Origin: Macrolepiota albuminosa
Lineage: Eukaryota > Basidiomycota > Agaricomycetes > Agaricales > Agaricaceae
NCBI GenBank assembly: GCA_027475525.1
Contig: JAMWFC010000113.1
Span: forward strand, 2,468,001 to 2,532,000
Reading direction: 5' to 3'
DNA: 64,000 nucleotides
Made by a program: the position numbers and the translations under genes. Under the pieces are notes generated by a model. The model saw nothing but the letters and a program-made list of their open reading frames with translations. It had not been told where the DNA came from and made no database searches. Each line of letters opens with the position of its first letter. Position 1 is the stretch's first letter. Below are positions 45,092 to 55,883 of the stretch, in pieces.

Positions 45092-47759
45092 CTACGCATC
45101 AGATGCGGAGGGAGCGGGATCACCCAATGGAAGCAAGTCCCCGTCTTGGATGGCGTTACTCGCTTGCCACTCAAGCGCATTAGTGATGTTGTCATGGAGC
45201 TCAAGCAGGAGGAGCTCACAGCGCGCCAAGGTGGAGACATGAGGACAGAGAAGGGCGAGTTCGCTACCGATGACGTCGGTCGCGTCCTCGACCTGGCGGA
45301 GTTGTTGATGGAGATCGGTGGCAGGACAAAGGGGAGTGACAGGATAAGAGAACTCATCCCCAAGCCAAGGATAGGCATCGCCGGAAATGCGCATGGCGGG
45401 GGGAGGAGTCCAAAAAGAATCGAACTTAGCGGAGGTCAGCGGAAAGGCGAACTAACTAGGAAATGCAGACTTACTCGAATGGTTACGGGAGCATGGGAGG
45501 TCCATTCATGGCGCTCATCGCCTGGGGACATGGCCCTAGCGGAAGAAAGGCGGATGCCATAGGAAGGCAAATACCTCCAGCGGCGGCGGCGCTCGCCCTG
45601 AGCTATTAAGGTCCCTTCAGACTCAGGCGCGGTAGAGGACTCGCAAGTACTGGGGAAAGAGGAGAGGCTACAAGGAGGGGTAAGAGATGGTGTAATAAGA
45701 AGGGCGACGGGGGAGGCGCTAGCCGTGACAGGCTCAGGAGCAGGGGTAGCGCCGGCAACAGACATCATGACATCTTCGGCGGGAGGGATATCCACGACAA
45801 CCGGAAGCAAAGGAGTAGGGGACCTGGCGACAAAGAGGTTAGCGCAACCTAAACAGGAAAACACAAACACTACGCACCGATTACCACTGGGGCCACTCTG
45901 ATAAGGGTTAGCGGCGATAGGGGGAGTAATGTGAAGCAGAAGAGCGCGTACCGCCAATAGCGCATCGGTGTCGACTACAGGCCCCGCCTCATCGTTGTCC
46001 TCACCCTCAGCATCTCTCTCGGTATCCTCGCCTTCATCAGTAGAGGACTCGGTAGAAGACAAGACCACGGGAGTAGCAGGCGCTAGCTCCCGGCGCTTAC
46101 TGGGACTCTTGCTAGGAGAAGCAACAATAGGCTTACGTTTCAAGGGGACAGGACGACAGGGAGAGCGGGCAAAGGGGGCCGCAATGGTGGTACCATCTTG
46201 GGTGGTGGGAAGCGCTAGGCTTGCAGCGCTAATCACAGTGGGCTGGCGAGTAGCGGCCAGATCGCGTTGCTGCAGCACAAAGGCACGGGCGTTACGAACT
46301 AGGACGGCATCACAGTGGGCTGGCGAGTAGCGGCCAGATTGCGTTGCTGCAGCACAAAGGCATGGGCGTTACGAACTAGGACGGTGCGCTCGTAATTGCG
46401 TTGCATGATAGCGTCCCTACCACGTTCGCGAGTACGAATCCCATTGAAGGCACAGCCCCGTTTCAACGCATCGCAGCGGTAGCAGGGAAGAGAGGCGGTA
46501 GGAAACCAGCAACCCTCGGGATCGTTTTCAGACCAGCATTTATCGCACTGGGAAGGAAGTTAGCGATGTCATCAACCTTTCAGGGACGAACAAGCACTTA
46601 CCGCACCAATCTTCGCCCTAAAAGCGTGGCGCTCCACGGGGGCCACTGTAACCTTCTTCTTAGCGCCGAGTACTTGGACACCAGCTGGGAGGCCAGTATC
46701 AATAACGGTAGTGTCGCGACGAAGGCGCAACAGATCACGAAGCTCCGCATCGGTAAACATAGTCTGGTTGGGCGCCTAAGGAGGGCTCTATCAGGCGCTA
46801 GAAATAAGTGATCTTAAAAAGGAGCATCGGTAAACATAGTCTGGTTGGGCGCCTAAGGAGGGCTCTATCAGGCGCTAGAAATAAGTGATCTTAAAAAGGA
46901 AACACGTACGACATATAAAGGGGCAACGCGAGCAGGGAGATTGACCTGAGAAGCAAAGTTAGTAGAAGAACTAGAGGTAAGAAAACAAGAACGCACGGTA
47001 TGTTTAGGAGGGCTAGCGAGAGCAGGGGGCGCGCGTTCAATAACCATGGTGAAGTTACGGGGGGGAAGGCGAGAAATAGTACGAGTAGGTCCAGGCCGGG
47101 GTTCACTGGCGGTAACGGCAATCCGTTTGATGGCCGAATGAGGAGGCGCAAGCCGAGTGGGAGAAGCGACGATGGGTAGTACGAGCGGGAGAAACATTGC
47201 CACAAAAAGGACTACCAAGAACGGGAGGAGGTAGAACAGAGACAGGAACAACAGGAGGAGCGGCCAGAACAGAAGGAACGGTAGAAGCCGACGGGGCACT
47301 AGGAAGACTGGCGACGGTGGGCAACGTAGCAACTGACTACTCAGGGTTAACATGGAAAATATGAGGAAGAAGAGGAGGGAACTCACTTCGCCAACCTTGG
47401 TACTAGCCAACAGGGCGTCAATCTTGTCGGATAAAGAAGGAGCCTAGTATGGGCGCTGAACCTTAGCGCCACAAACCCAAAAATCAAACTTAAAAACTTA
47501 CGAACAAGTCCGCAAAGGGTAGTAACCAATCGGCACCCTCATATTCACGGTACCGAGCCATGCACCATTCACGAACCTTGACGCCCCGCGCCCAGGAACT
47601 GTCAGAGCCGCGGACCACGAGCTAGTGCCTATAAAGTTGCATAATGCCAGGGACGGTTTGTGGCGCATTGGCGGGACCGACAGACTTAGCGTGATCAAAT
47701 AGATAGGAGGCCTTAGCCAGGAAATTGCGAAGAGCAGAGGCATCGAAAGGAGTGGACAT
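45092..47759 (-). CDS. Family A antisense accessory gene AS1, eight exons, cysteine cluster
   Basis: Proposed exons on the minus strand: 47759-47502, 47443-47387, 47336-46997, 46945-46910, 46775-46602, 46547-45878, 45823-45475, 45424-45092. The seven introns are 50-58 bp except intron 4, which carries a 77-bp artefact. All are GT-AG, several with CTAAC branch sites, and phases agree. Exon 1 reads LRNFLAKASYLFDHAK; exon 5 MFTDAELRDLLRLRRD. Exon 6 opens with a cysteine cluster, C-x2-C-x8-C-x8-C-x2-C-x6-C (CDKCW to LKRGC), like but not identical to fungal Zn2Cys6. A basic, then acidic, serine-rich region follows, and exon 8 has helical HQQLRQVEDATDVIGSEL. One TAG (47624-47622) and a 28-nt length difference in exon 3 versus the 51238 copy suggest partial decay. 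A nucleic-acid-binding role is plausible, not shown. Confidence 0.75.
46232..46385. repeat. 77-bp tandem duplication with two C-to-T differences
   Basis: Second copy starts at 46309. It differs from the first at two CpG-to-TpG sites, unlike the other perfect duplications. It lies in AS1 exon 6. Confidence 0.9.
46747..46900. repeat. 77-bp tandem duplication (likely assembly artefact)
   Basis: Second copy starts at 46824. It duplicates the AS1 intron 4 / exon 5 boundary. Confidence 0.94.
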
Positions 47760-47894
47760 GTTGGAAAGATGGGAAGGAAAACACGAGAAGATAAAGTCCT
47801 GAAAACGATTTTTATAAGGCGCCGGCGGCATCATACGGACCGTAGCGCAGTCAAATTAATAACGGCGTTTGACTGAGGACAGTCAATTTTTCAG

Positions 47895-47905
47895 TTGGGG
47901 GGAGA
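47895..47905 (+). promoter_or_regulatory. Polypurine tract of family A element 2
   Basis: TTGGGGGGAGA sits directly before the 3' LTR. The same sequence precedes the LTR at 52596. Confidence 0.8.
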
Positions 47906-48976
47906 TGATAGGCTTCTACTCGGACTGAGCGCATCAAGGGACATTATAGGCCAACCAACACTTGACATACTAAAGGCTCTAGCGACCAGTTGGGAATATA
48001 GAGCAGCTCTAGCTCTGGCAACTGACTACAGGATCTAGACATTTATCCTAACCACTAGCTACCCAGCTTTCAGCACACTCCATTCACCTATCCCAAGGAC
48101 GAAGGAGGCCCATAACGTATAGCGCTAACACGACGGCGGGAGAGGACTCTAACTAAACCCTGATCACTTCCAGAAAGAGTCAGCAACAGGCACTGCCATT
48201 TGACGAGGCACTTCAATCAGAAGTCTAAAAGGATCAATGACGGCGGCACTGGATATACTTAAATCCGACATCTGGACCTGTCAGGAACTAATACAATGAG
48301 TAGCGCTGACACTAGCGCTCACGGCGTCTGTCGAGGATTTTCTGACCATACCCCGAAACAGCCTGGCCAATTGGAGTTAGAATAAAAGTGAGCAGACTCA
48401 TGCAATTCTAAGCCAATATAGAGTCGCCGCTGGTCGCCATGGGTCAGAACGCCGTTGGTCGCCGTCATCCATGTGCAAAAGGTTGCCATTGACAGGTTGC
48501 CGTTAGAGGAAACCATGAGGAGAGGCGCTAGGAGGTAGCGCCGCAGGTGGACTTGTATCTGGACAAACACGGTAGCACATAGTATATAAAATAGCTACTT
48601 TACATGTATATAACAACGAATCGTAACCCCTCGAACAGACAGTTACACTGAGCGTTCAACTCGCGCTAGCTTCCTTTGACTTTGTCACTAAGTCGGGCGC
48701 TAGCTTTGTCTATCTCGTCTTCATCGTTTACGGTGCCACCTACGGGCACAATACGCTGCGCTATTTGTCTTTTCCCCAATATCTTTGCCCAAACTATGAC
48801 GCTTACCGTTTGCCAGGTAGCCCCGAAAGCGCTATAATCTAGCGCATTGTTCTACTACCTCCACTCGAGCACACCGGGACCCTGTCAGGACTCCTCACAA
48901 TTACGCACGCCAAGCGCTGGAGACGGCGTTGTACTGCATATACGTCCAGCGCACCCAACCACAGTTGGCGTCATCA
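47906..48976 (+). repeat. Family A element 2, 3' LTR
   Basis: 1071 bp, collinear with 35084-36154 without indels. The differences seen are mostly transitions. Confidence 0.95.
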
Positions 48977-50430
48977 GCGGTCAGGGAGGGTTCAGTAGTG
49001 TCAGGTCAATCTGGGGGGGCTGGGTGCTGGGTCAGATACCGGGTTGCGTGGAGGACGTTTAATCCGGGAGGGTCGTGCTTGCATTGGAGGCCATGAGGAG
49101 TTCTGCAGGTCGAAGTGGAGCAGGGGATCACAACGGAAGTTGGGTTCCGGAGGGGCCAGAGCAGACATGGGAGGGGGTGCTGGGGTGGTTGCAGGCATGG
49201 GGCATTGTTTGTTGTTGCTGCAAGTGAGCTTGTCGATGTAGCACAGTGTATTGTCCATGCTGGAAGTGTCCGTCCAGGGTCTCCTGGAGGTTGCTGGGGG
49301 TAGAGGTCGGGCATTGTCCATTTGCAGGAGCAGTTCCAGAGGTCTCTGGGGCTGTCCCCAGGTCTTGAAGGTGCTAGTTTTTTGTTAGCCCTACGGCAAG
49401 TCAACAAGAACAAGACTACTGTGTGGGCAGCGGGCTGATCAAATAGTCCTCCCATTGAGTTGAGGGACCGCAGTATGGCCAAGGTGTTTTGTCGCTCTTC
49501 CCATTGTCATTGCTCTGGAGTTGGGATTGCGGGGGCTGCTGGGGCCAGTTCCAGGGGGTTCCCATCAGATGTGAATCGAGCAACCCAGGTCCATGGGGTC
49601 ATTGAGGAGTTGAGGGGAGGGGGACGTGTGGACTTCATTGAGCAGTCATTGCAACCTCTTGTGGAGAATCATGTTGCATCTATACTTTACCATCATCTGT
49701 TCTGGGAGTTCTCCTCACGTGAGGTGATCCCCAAATTCGACCAAGCAATGGGCCCAGTCCTCCGGAGTGCCTTCGAAGTTGTCATGTCCGAATTCTGTGA
49801 GTAGCGCCCTTGCCCGCTGCACAAAGTCCTCCAGCGAGATCCTGAGTGAGCAGAGCACTTTGTTCCATTGCTGTTTGTACTCCTTGAGGTGTTGTTGTCC
49901 CATTGGCAAGGGAGGGGTCTGAGCGGGTGGGGCAGCAGTCGGGTAGTGTCAAGGGGGGTAGTCGTAGTTGGGAGGTCCCCAGAGTTGGGGGGCAGGACAC
50001 TGGTAACCATAGTAGGGGGTGGGTGCAAAGGGGCCTTTGCTGGTGGGAATCGGGCAAGGTCCACTGAGAACAGGTGGGGTCTCCAGTAGACCCCTGGGGA
50101 TGCTCCGGTACAAGAGGGCCTCTATGGGTCGTGCCTTGGCTAGGTTGGGCGGAGGGGCCCAGCTGGCTGAGGGCCCCAGATCATAGAGGGATGGGTCAGG
50201 GGCCCAGTGGCGGTGGCTAGGTTGGGCGGAGGGGCCCAGCTGGCTGAGGGCCCCAGATCATAGAGGGATGGGTCAGGGGCCCAGTGGCGGTGGAGAGGTT
50301 GGGGTTTGTATGGGAGAGGTGGGTAGGCAGGGTGGGGGGTCTGTGTGGAGTAGTAGTCAGGGACCGGACGCCTGTAAGGGTCAGTCTGATAGCCTGTGGG
50401 GTAGTAGATGTGAGTATATGTAGCCATCAA
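48977..50430 (-). pseudogene. Family B 5' coding region (N-terminal gag or extra ORF)
   Basis: The first frame begins MATYTHIYYPTGYQTDPY at 50430, a tyrosine- and proline-rich start. It continues past the 77-bp duplication to LKEYKQQWNKVLCSLRIS, FVQRARALLTEFGHDNF and EDWAHCLVEFGDHL (49909-49715), then through a decayed low-complexity part to QIDLTLLNPP at 48990. This is in frame with PPPPSPTKP at 35083 once the family A insertion is removed. The region therefore precedes the gag core of family B. Its function is not recognised; a capsid-like role is possible. Confidence 0.55.
50138..50291. repeat. 77-bp tandem duplication (likely assembly artefact)
   Basis: Second copy starts at 50215. It lies in the family B N-terminal frame. 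Confidence 0.94.
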
Positions 50431-50460
50431 GAACGGTGTAAGGAGGGAGTCTTGATATTA

Positions 50461-51225
50461 TGTCAGGTTCCACTGAGTTGGGGGCTTTCCAGGAAAGCAA
50501 TGCCCTTACAAGGCGGACTTGATCTACAGATACTCGGGTGTCTGGAACTCTGGGGCTAGGACTCCGGGGTCCAAGATGCGGACAAGAGATGGTCCCGGAG
50601 AAGGGAACTTGGTCCGGGAGTTTTGGGTTTTAGAGGCTGAGGGTTGGGAGGTGGTTGAGTCAGGAACTGGGGGTTCTAAGATGAGACCGAGTTAACAAAT
50701 TGCAAGTCGTAAAGTGCATACCAAACTTAGAGCACGCAGTTGTTCAAGCGTGCCAGTCAAAGCATGCCAGTCAGCGCGTACCAATCAAGCGGCATGCAAC
50801 AATTCAAGTTAACATCAAGACTAGCAAATACAATGGGGAACTACGCTATAAGTACTACAGGGCTGGGTCTTGGGGTTCTGGGGTGTCTGGGATAAGTTCT
50901 GGGAGGCATTGAGTAGCAGACAGGGACTCTATACCTGGATCACGCATGTGGGGCATGCGATCAATTGGCATGGAGGAAGCTGTGATGTGTGATGTGTGAT
51001 GGCTGGAGGCAAGCAGTGTGATCCAATCATTGATGGCAGTTGATCCCAGGGTCCGTGATGTGGGGTTGCTGGGGGTGCTAGTTGATGGCGGTCTTTGATG
51101 TGTGTGATGGCAGCATCGGCAGTTGTGGGGGTGGGGCGCGTTGTGGGGTTGACAAGAGAGGCTCCCAGATGGGGCTCCAGGGATGTGCTGGGGAGGTTCC
51201 AGAGGGGAGGGGAGGGGTCATGACA
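50461..51225 (-). repeat. LTR-C, 5' LTR of the family B minus copy
   Basis: Plus-strand ends are TGTCAGGTTC and TCATGACA. It aligns with the solo LTR at 58811-59549. On the minus strand it is followed by TAATATCAAGACT, where a primer-binding site would be expected. No target duplication links its two flanks, which fits an element end rather than a solo LTR. Confidence 0.75.
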
Positions 51226-51237
51226 GCATCCTTACCA

Positions 51238-52447
51238 TACTCTTGAGTGCAAATGCCGTTGAAGGCACAACCTCATTTTAAAGCATCGCATTTGTAGCAA
51301 GGGAGGAAGGCTGTAGGAAACCAACAACTCTCCAGATCATTTTCAGCCCAACATTTATCACATTAAGATCGGCGTTAGCAATGTCATAATACTGAAAGCA
51401 AGCAGGAACTTACCACGCCAACCTTTGCTTGAAAGGCATGACGATCTTGGAGAGACACTGTAATCTTCTTTTTGGTGCCTAGGACCTGAACCCCAGCAGG
51501 TAGTCTGGTATCGATGACGGTAGTATTATGATGGAGGTGCAAGAGGTCATGAAGCTCTGCATTAGTAAACATGGTTTGTTTAGGCGCCTGGGGCCATCAA
51601 AGATTAGGCACTAAAATCTAGCGATCTTGGAGTAAATGCTTATGACATATAAAGAAATGCCATGAGTAGGAAGGTTAACCTTAGGATGAGTTGACAACAT
51701 AATAAAAAGAAATAAGAAGATGGACATACTGTGCGCTTGGGAGGACTGGAACGAGTAGTAGGGGTACGCTCAATAACGACGGTGAAGTTTTGTGGAGGAC
51801 CATGGGGGACAGAATGGGAAGGGCCTACTCTAGGCTCAGTGGCAGGAATGTTGATCTGCTTGATGGCTGAATGAGGGGGGCCAGGACATGTAGGCGAAGC
51901 GGCACCATGAAAAGGACTGCCAAGCACGGGAGAGGCAGGAATGGAAGGAGTGAGCAGGGTGGAAGACGAAGGAGCGGTCTGAGTTGAAGGGGTGCTGGGA
52001 AGAGTGGCAAGAGTAGGCAAAGTTTGGGCTGACTGATTAAAAGTCAACATTGCTAGCATAGGACACAACAGGAAACCCACCTTGCTAACTTCGGTACTGG
52101 CAAGCAATACGTCAATCTCATCAGATAAGGAAGGAGCCTGTGTAGGCACCAAATTTTAGCGCCACAAAAATCAAAATCAAAACCTAACTTACAAATGATC
52201 TCGTGAAAGGACACAACCAGTCAGCACCTTCATACTTCCAGTACCGAGCCATGCACCACTCACAAACTTTGGCTTTATGCACCCAAGAGCTGTCAGGGCC
52301 ATGCACCACCAACCTTTGCTGATAAAGCTGCATTATGGCAGGAATGTTTTGTGGCACATCAGCGGCACTGGTAGCCTTAGCGTAGTCAAATAGATAGGAA
52401 GCTTTGGCAAGAAAGTTAGGGAGAGCAGAAGGAGCAAAACCAGACAT
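51238..52447 (-). pseudogene. Family A antisense gene AS1, decayed copy
   Basis: Read on the minus strand this aligns with AS1. Exon 1 is MSGFAPSALPNFLAKASYLF to SSWVHKAKVCEWCMARYW, without the stop seen in element 2. Exon 2 is APSLSDEIDVLLASTEVSK, exon 4 VNLPTHGISLYV and exon 5 MFTNAELHDLLHLHHN. The cysteine exon reads CDKCWAENDLESCWFPTA and LPCYKCDALK, keeping all cysteines, with one TGA. Intron positions coincide, although some donor or acceptor bases have decayed. It is cut at 51238 next to LTR-C. It supports AS1 as a real multi-exon gene carried by the family. Confidence 0.75.
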
Positions 52448-52584
52448 TCTGAAAAAGGTGGGAGGAAAAACACGAGCGGAAGGCGATATCTAGAAACAAG
52501 CTTATAAGGCACTGGCGGCATTATACAAACCATAGCACAGTCAAATTAATAACAGTGTTTGACTGAAGACAGTCAATTTTTCAG

Positions 52585-52595
52585 TTGGGGGGAGA
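52585..52595 (+). promoter_or_regulatory. Polypurine tract of family A element 3
   Basis: TTGGGGGGAGA immediately before the LTR, identical to 47895-47905. Confidence 0.75.
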
Positions 52596-53641
52596 TGATA
52601 GGCTTCTACTTGGACTGAGCGCATCAAGGGGCACACTACAGGCCTATGGACACAGGCCATACTCAAGACCCTAGCAATCCTCTTGGACACAGGAAACCAC
52701 AGACCTTAGCGCTCAATTATAGGTGCTGTTTATTAGTCTAAACCACCACTACTAAGCCTTCAGCATATACCACTTATTGACCTTGGAGGATTAGGAGACC
52801 AAGAACTCAGGGCGCTAGCACAACGGTGGGGACACGACTTTGACCAAACCCCGATCAGTTCTATAAAGGGGTTAGTATTAGGCACTGCCATGGGACGAGG
52901 CACTTCAATCAGCAGTGATGGAACAGGATATACTCTAGCCCAACATTTTATCCATCAAGAATTGATACCAGGTTTAGCACTGACAGCAGAACTCATGGCA
53001 TCTGTCAAGGATTTTCTGATCATTCCCCACAAAGGCCTGGCCAATTGGAATTACACTAAAAAGTGAGCAGACTCATACAAAGTTTAAGTCAGTTTAGAGT
53101 CGCCATGGCCAATGATCTATAACAATTGCCATTGCCCTATGTGTGCTGGTCGCCATTGACAGGTTGCCATTACGTACAATCACAAGGAGAGGCACTAATT
53201 GGTAGCGCCGTGAATGGACTTATTTTAAAAAATATAGTAGCGCATAGTATAAAAGATAGCTACTCTGGATGTACATGACAACAAATCGTAACTGCTTGAG
53301 CACCCAGTTACACTTAGTATTCAAATTGTGCTAGCTTTCCCTGACTTTGTCACTAAGTTGGGCACTAGCCTTGTTTATTTTGTCTTCGTCATTTATGGTG
53401 CCACCTACAGGCACATTATGCTGTACTACTTGTCTTTTCTTCTATATCTCTGTGTAAACTACGATGCTTACCATCTGCCAGGTAGCATCTGAGGCACTAT
53501 CATCTAGCACGTTGTTCTATCACCTCTGCTTGAGCACACTGGGACTCTGTCAGGACTCCTCATAACTATGCATGCCAAGCGCTGGAGATGGCATTGTACT
53601 GCATATATGTCCAGCGCACCCAACTACAGTTGGTGTCATCA
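52596..53641 (+). repeat. Family A LTR, 3' LTR of a truncated third copy
   Basis: 1046 bp, TGATAGGC to TCATCA, CpG-poor like the LTR at 20759. The preceding polypurine tract and AS1 copy show it is the 3' LTR of an element whose 5' part is gone. Confidence 0.9.
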
Positions 53642-54477
53642 ACAATAGTGCAAACATCAGTTGGTGATGCACGTTGTGTTGCTGTAGGGCATTAGTATCA
53701 TGGTCAAGATCGTAGTGTCAGGTGTAAACACTGAATGTCATGACATCTTAGTGTGCAAATATGCATACTAGGCCAGCAGCAAAAGGCAAGATAAAATTAA
53801 AAAAAAAAATAAAAGAATAACTCCTCTGCTGTATATACATGCTATCCTGGAGTGTGTATCAGTCTGAAAATGTTGAGTGCATACTCAAAGCTACCTAAAA
53901 AAATTATATGGGTTTAGGACCTATCTGATGAGAACCCCATGACTGCACCCATCTTCATCACCATTGACTCCTCCTCTGGTGCGATGTTAATTGCAGGAGG
54001 AGGAGGTGCTAATTTTGTTCTCAGTAGGATAGTTGACCCTTCAACTGCAGGCAAATCTACCACCATTGACCCAGTTAGGGTCCATGCCAATGAGATAATA
54101 GAGGCCATCAGCCTCAGGGTTAATTGGGAGATTACTCTCCTCATAGTGCTTGAACATAAGACAATAATAGTTGTCTTTGGTCATCTCCCACCATTTATTC
54201 CATTGCAGAATTGCAGGGGAGGGGTGCCATAGATAGAGAGGGGCTTCATGCACTTATCATTGATTTGCTTAAAGATGTCCATTGACATCATGGGTAAATA
54301 GAACTGCTGTTCCAGGAAGACCATGCTGTAAGTATACATGTGATTTACCCAGTCCAGCAGAATCCAGTTGTGTAAAAGGATGTGTAATGCATTGTCATCA
54401 GAGAAGTTCCATGCATGCTTGTTGGGCACATGAACTTGATGGATTTTGAGCTTAGGCCTATGTTGGGGCTCAAATGG
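53642..54477 (-). pseudogene. Unidentified decayed coding-like region
   Basis: The minus strand reads protein-like sequence from about 54470 (LKIHQVHVPNKHAWNFSD, HILLHNWILLDWVNHMYTY, SMVFLEQQFYLPMMSMDIF), then in another frame EMTKDNYYCLMFKHYEESN and DGLYYLIGMDPNWVNGGRF. Stops follow below about 53910. No domain recognised. It lies between two family A LTRs and is CpG-poor. Confidence 0.4.
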
Positions 54478-55522
54478 TGATAGGCTTCTACTCGGACTGA
54501 GCACATCAAGGGATATTATAGGCCAACCAACACTTGATGTACTGGAGACTCTAGCAACCAGTTTGAGTTATAGAGCAGCTCTAGCTCTGTCACTCTACCA
54601 CAGAACTTATCCATTTATCCTAATCACCAGTTACCAGTCCTTTAGCAGATGCCATTCACTTATTTCAAGGACCAAGGAGGCTTAGAATGTATAGTGCCAA
54701 CACAACAGTGGGAAGGGGACTTTAACTAAACTCCGATCACTTCCAGAAGGGGTCAGCAGTAGGCGCTGCCATTTGACAAGGCACTTCAATCAGAAGTCTA
54801 AAGTAATCAATGATGGCGGCACAGGATATACTTAAACCCAACATCTGGACATGTCAGGAACTGGTACAATGAGTAGTGCTGACATTAGCGCTCACAGCAT
54901 CTGTCAAGAATTTTCTGACCATACCCCGGAACAGCCTGGCCAATCAGAGTTATAGTAAAAGTAAGCAGACCTGTATAATTCTAAGACAATTTAGAGTTGC
55001 CATTGGTCGCCGTTATTCATGTGCAACAGGTTGCCATTGACAGGTCATCGTTAGAGGAAACCACGAGAAGAGGTGCTAGGAGGTAGCGCCGCAGATGGAC
55101 TTATCTTGAAAAACACAGTAGCGCATAGTATATAAGATAGCTACTTCATATGTATATAACAATGAATCATAACCTCTTGAGCACCCAGTTACATTTAGTG
55201 TTCAAATTGTGCTAGCTTTATCTGACTTTGTCACTAAGTTGGGTGCTAGCCTCATTTATCTTGTCTTCATCATTTACTGTGCCACCTACAGGCACATTAC
55301 ACTGCACTACTTGTCTTTTCTTCTATATCTTTGCTTAAACTACAACACTTACCATCTGCTAGGTAGCACCTGAGGCGCTATCATCTAGCACATCATTCTA
55401 TCACCTCTGCTTGAGCACACTGGGACCCTGTCAGGACTCCTTACAACTACGTATGCCAGGCGCTGAAGACAGCGTTGTACTGCATATATGTCTAGCGCAC
55501 CCAACTACAGTTGGTGTCATCA
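54478..55522 (+). repeat. Family A LTR, solo or isolated
   Basis: 1045 bp from TGATAGGC to GTCATCA. The flanks do not show a matching target duplication, so it is either an old solo LTR with mutated flanks or a rearranged end. Confidence 0.85.
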
Positions 55523-55869
55523 TTTTATATAATGACATCCAAATTGAGCTGGGTGCTGCATGGACTATCACTAGTGCAGCTACTTAGCTAATATAGCTTT
55601 GGGTGTGCTAAGTATGTGAGAGAGTCCTAGACAGGTCTCAGAGAACACACAGTAGGCAAGAGGTTGGTGGCAAGAAAAGTGGGTAATTGGAGGCACTTGT
55701 GTAAGGCTCCAAAACGGCTACAGGGCGCTAAAAGTCGCTAAGGCAGAGTGCTAAGAGCATGGAAAAGTTGCTAAGAAAGGCGCTAAAAGGTGTGGGAAAG
55801 TTGCTAAGGAAGATGCTAAGAGGTGTGGAAGAGGGTTGCTAAAAGGTGCTAAATGTTAGCACCTAGAAT
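55523..55869. other. Non-coding region with a GCTAA-rich cluster
   Basis: From about 55730 to 55860 the pentamer GCTAA recurs many times at irregular spacing, in contexts such as GGCGCTAAAAG and GTTGCTAAG. No frame is supported. The coding part of the plus family B element begins just after. Confidence 0.6.
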
Positions 55870-55883
55870 GTGACAATAAAAGG

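Larger units (their letters stand above)
35084..48976 (+). mobile_element. Ty3/gypsy family A element 2, nearly complete, with antisense accessory genes
   Basis: Two LTRs of exactly 1071 bp differ at roughly twenty sites by eye (about 98% identical), so insertion is fairly recent. GCGG flanks both sides (35080-35083 and 48977-48980). Order: 5' LTR, primer-binding site, gag-protease, pol, an accessory region of about 5 kb read from the minus strand, polypurine tract, 3' LTR. It sits inside family B gag. Eight 77-bp duplications inflate its length; without them it would be about 13.3 kb. Three TGA codons interrupt gag-pol. Confidence 0.93.
48977..51225 (-). mobile_element. Family B chromovirus, minus copy, 5' part
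   Basis: 5' LTR (50461-51225) followed on the minus strand by coding sequence that continues across the family A insertion into 35083. The GCGG duplication at 48977-48980 and 35080-35083 marks the insertion point. Confidence 0.7.

Noticed and set aside
43016..47759. The antisense frames as shadows of retroelement coding sequence
   Set aside because: They lie outside gag-pol, have no credible sense-strand frame opposite them, and carry phase-consistent introns found again in another copy.
6672..50291. The 77-bp duplications as target site duplications or minisatellites
   Set aside because: They are adjacent with nothing between them, identical in period in unrelated sequence, and they break conserved frames that a single copy leaves intact.
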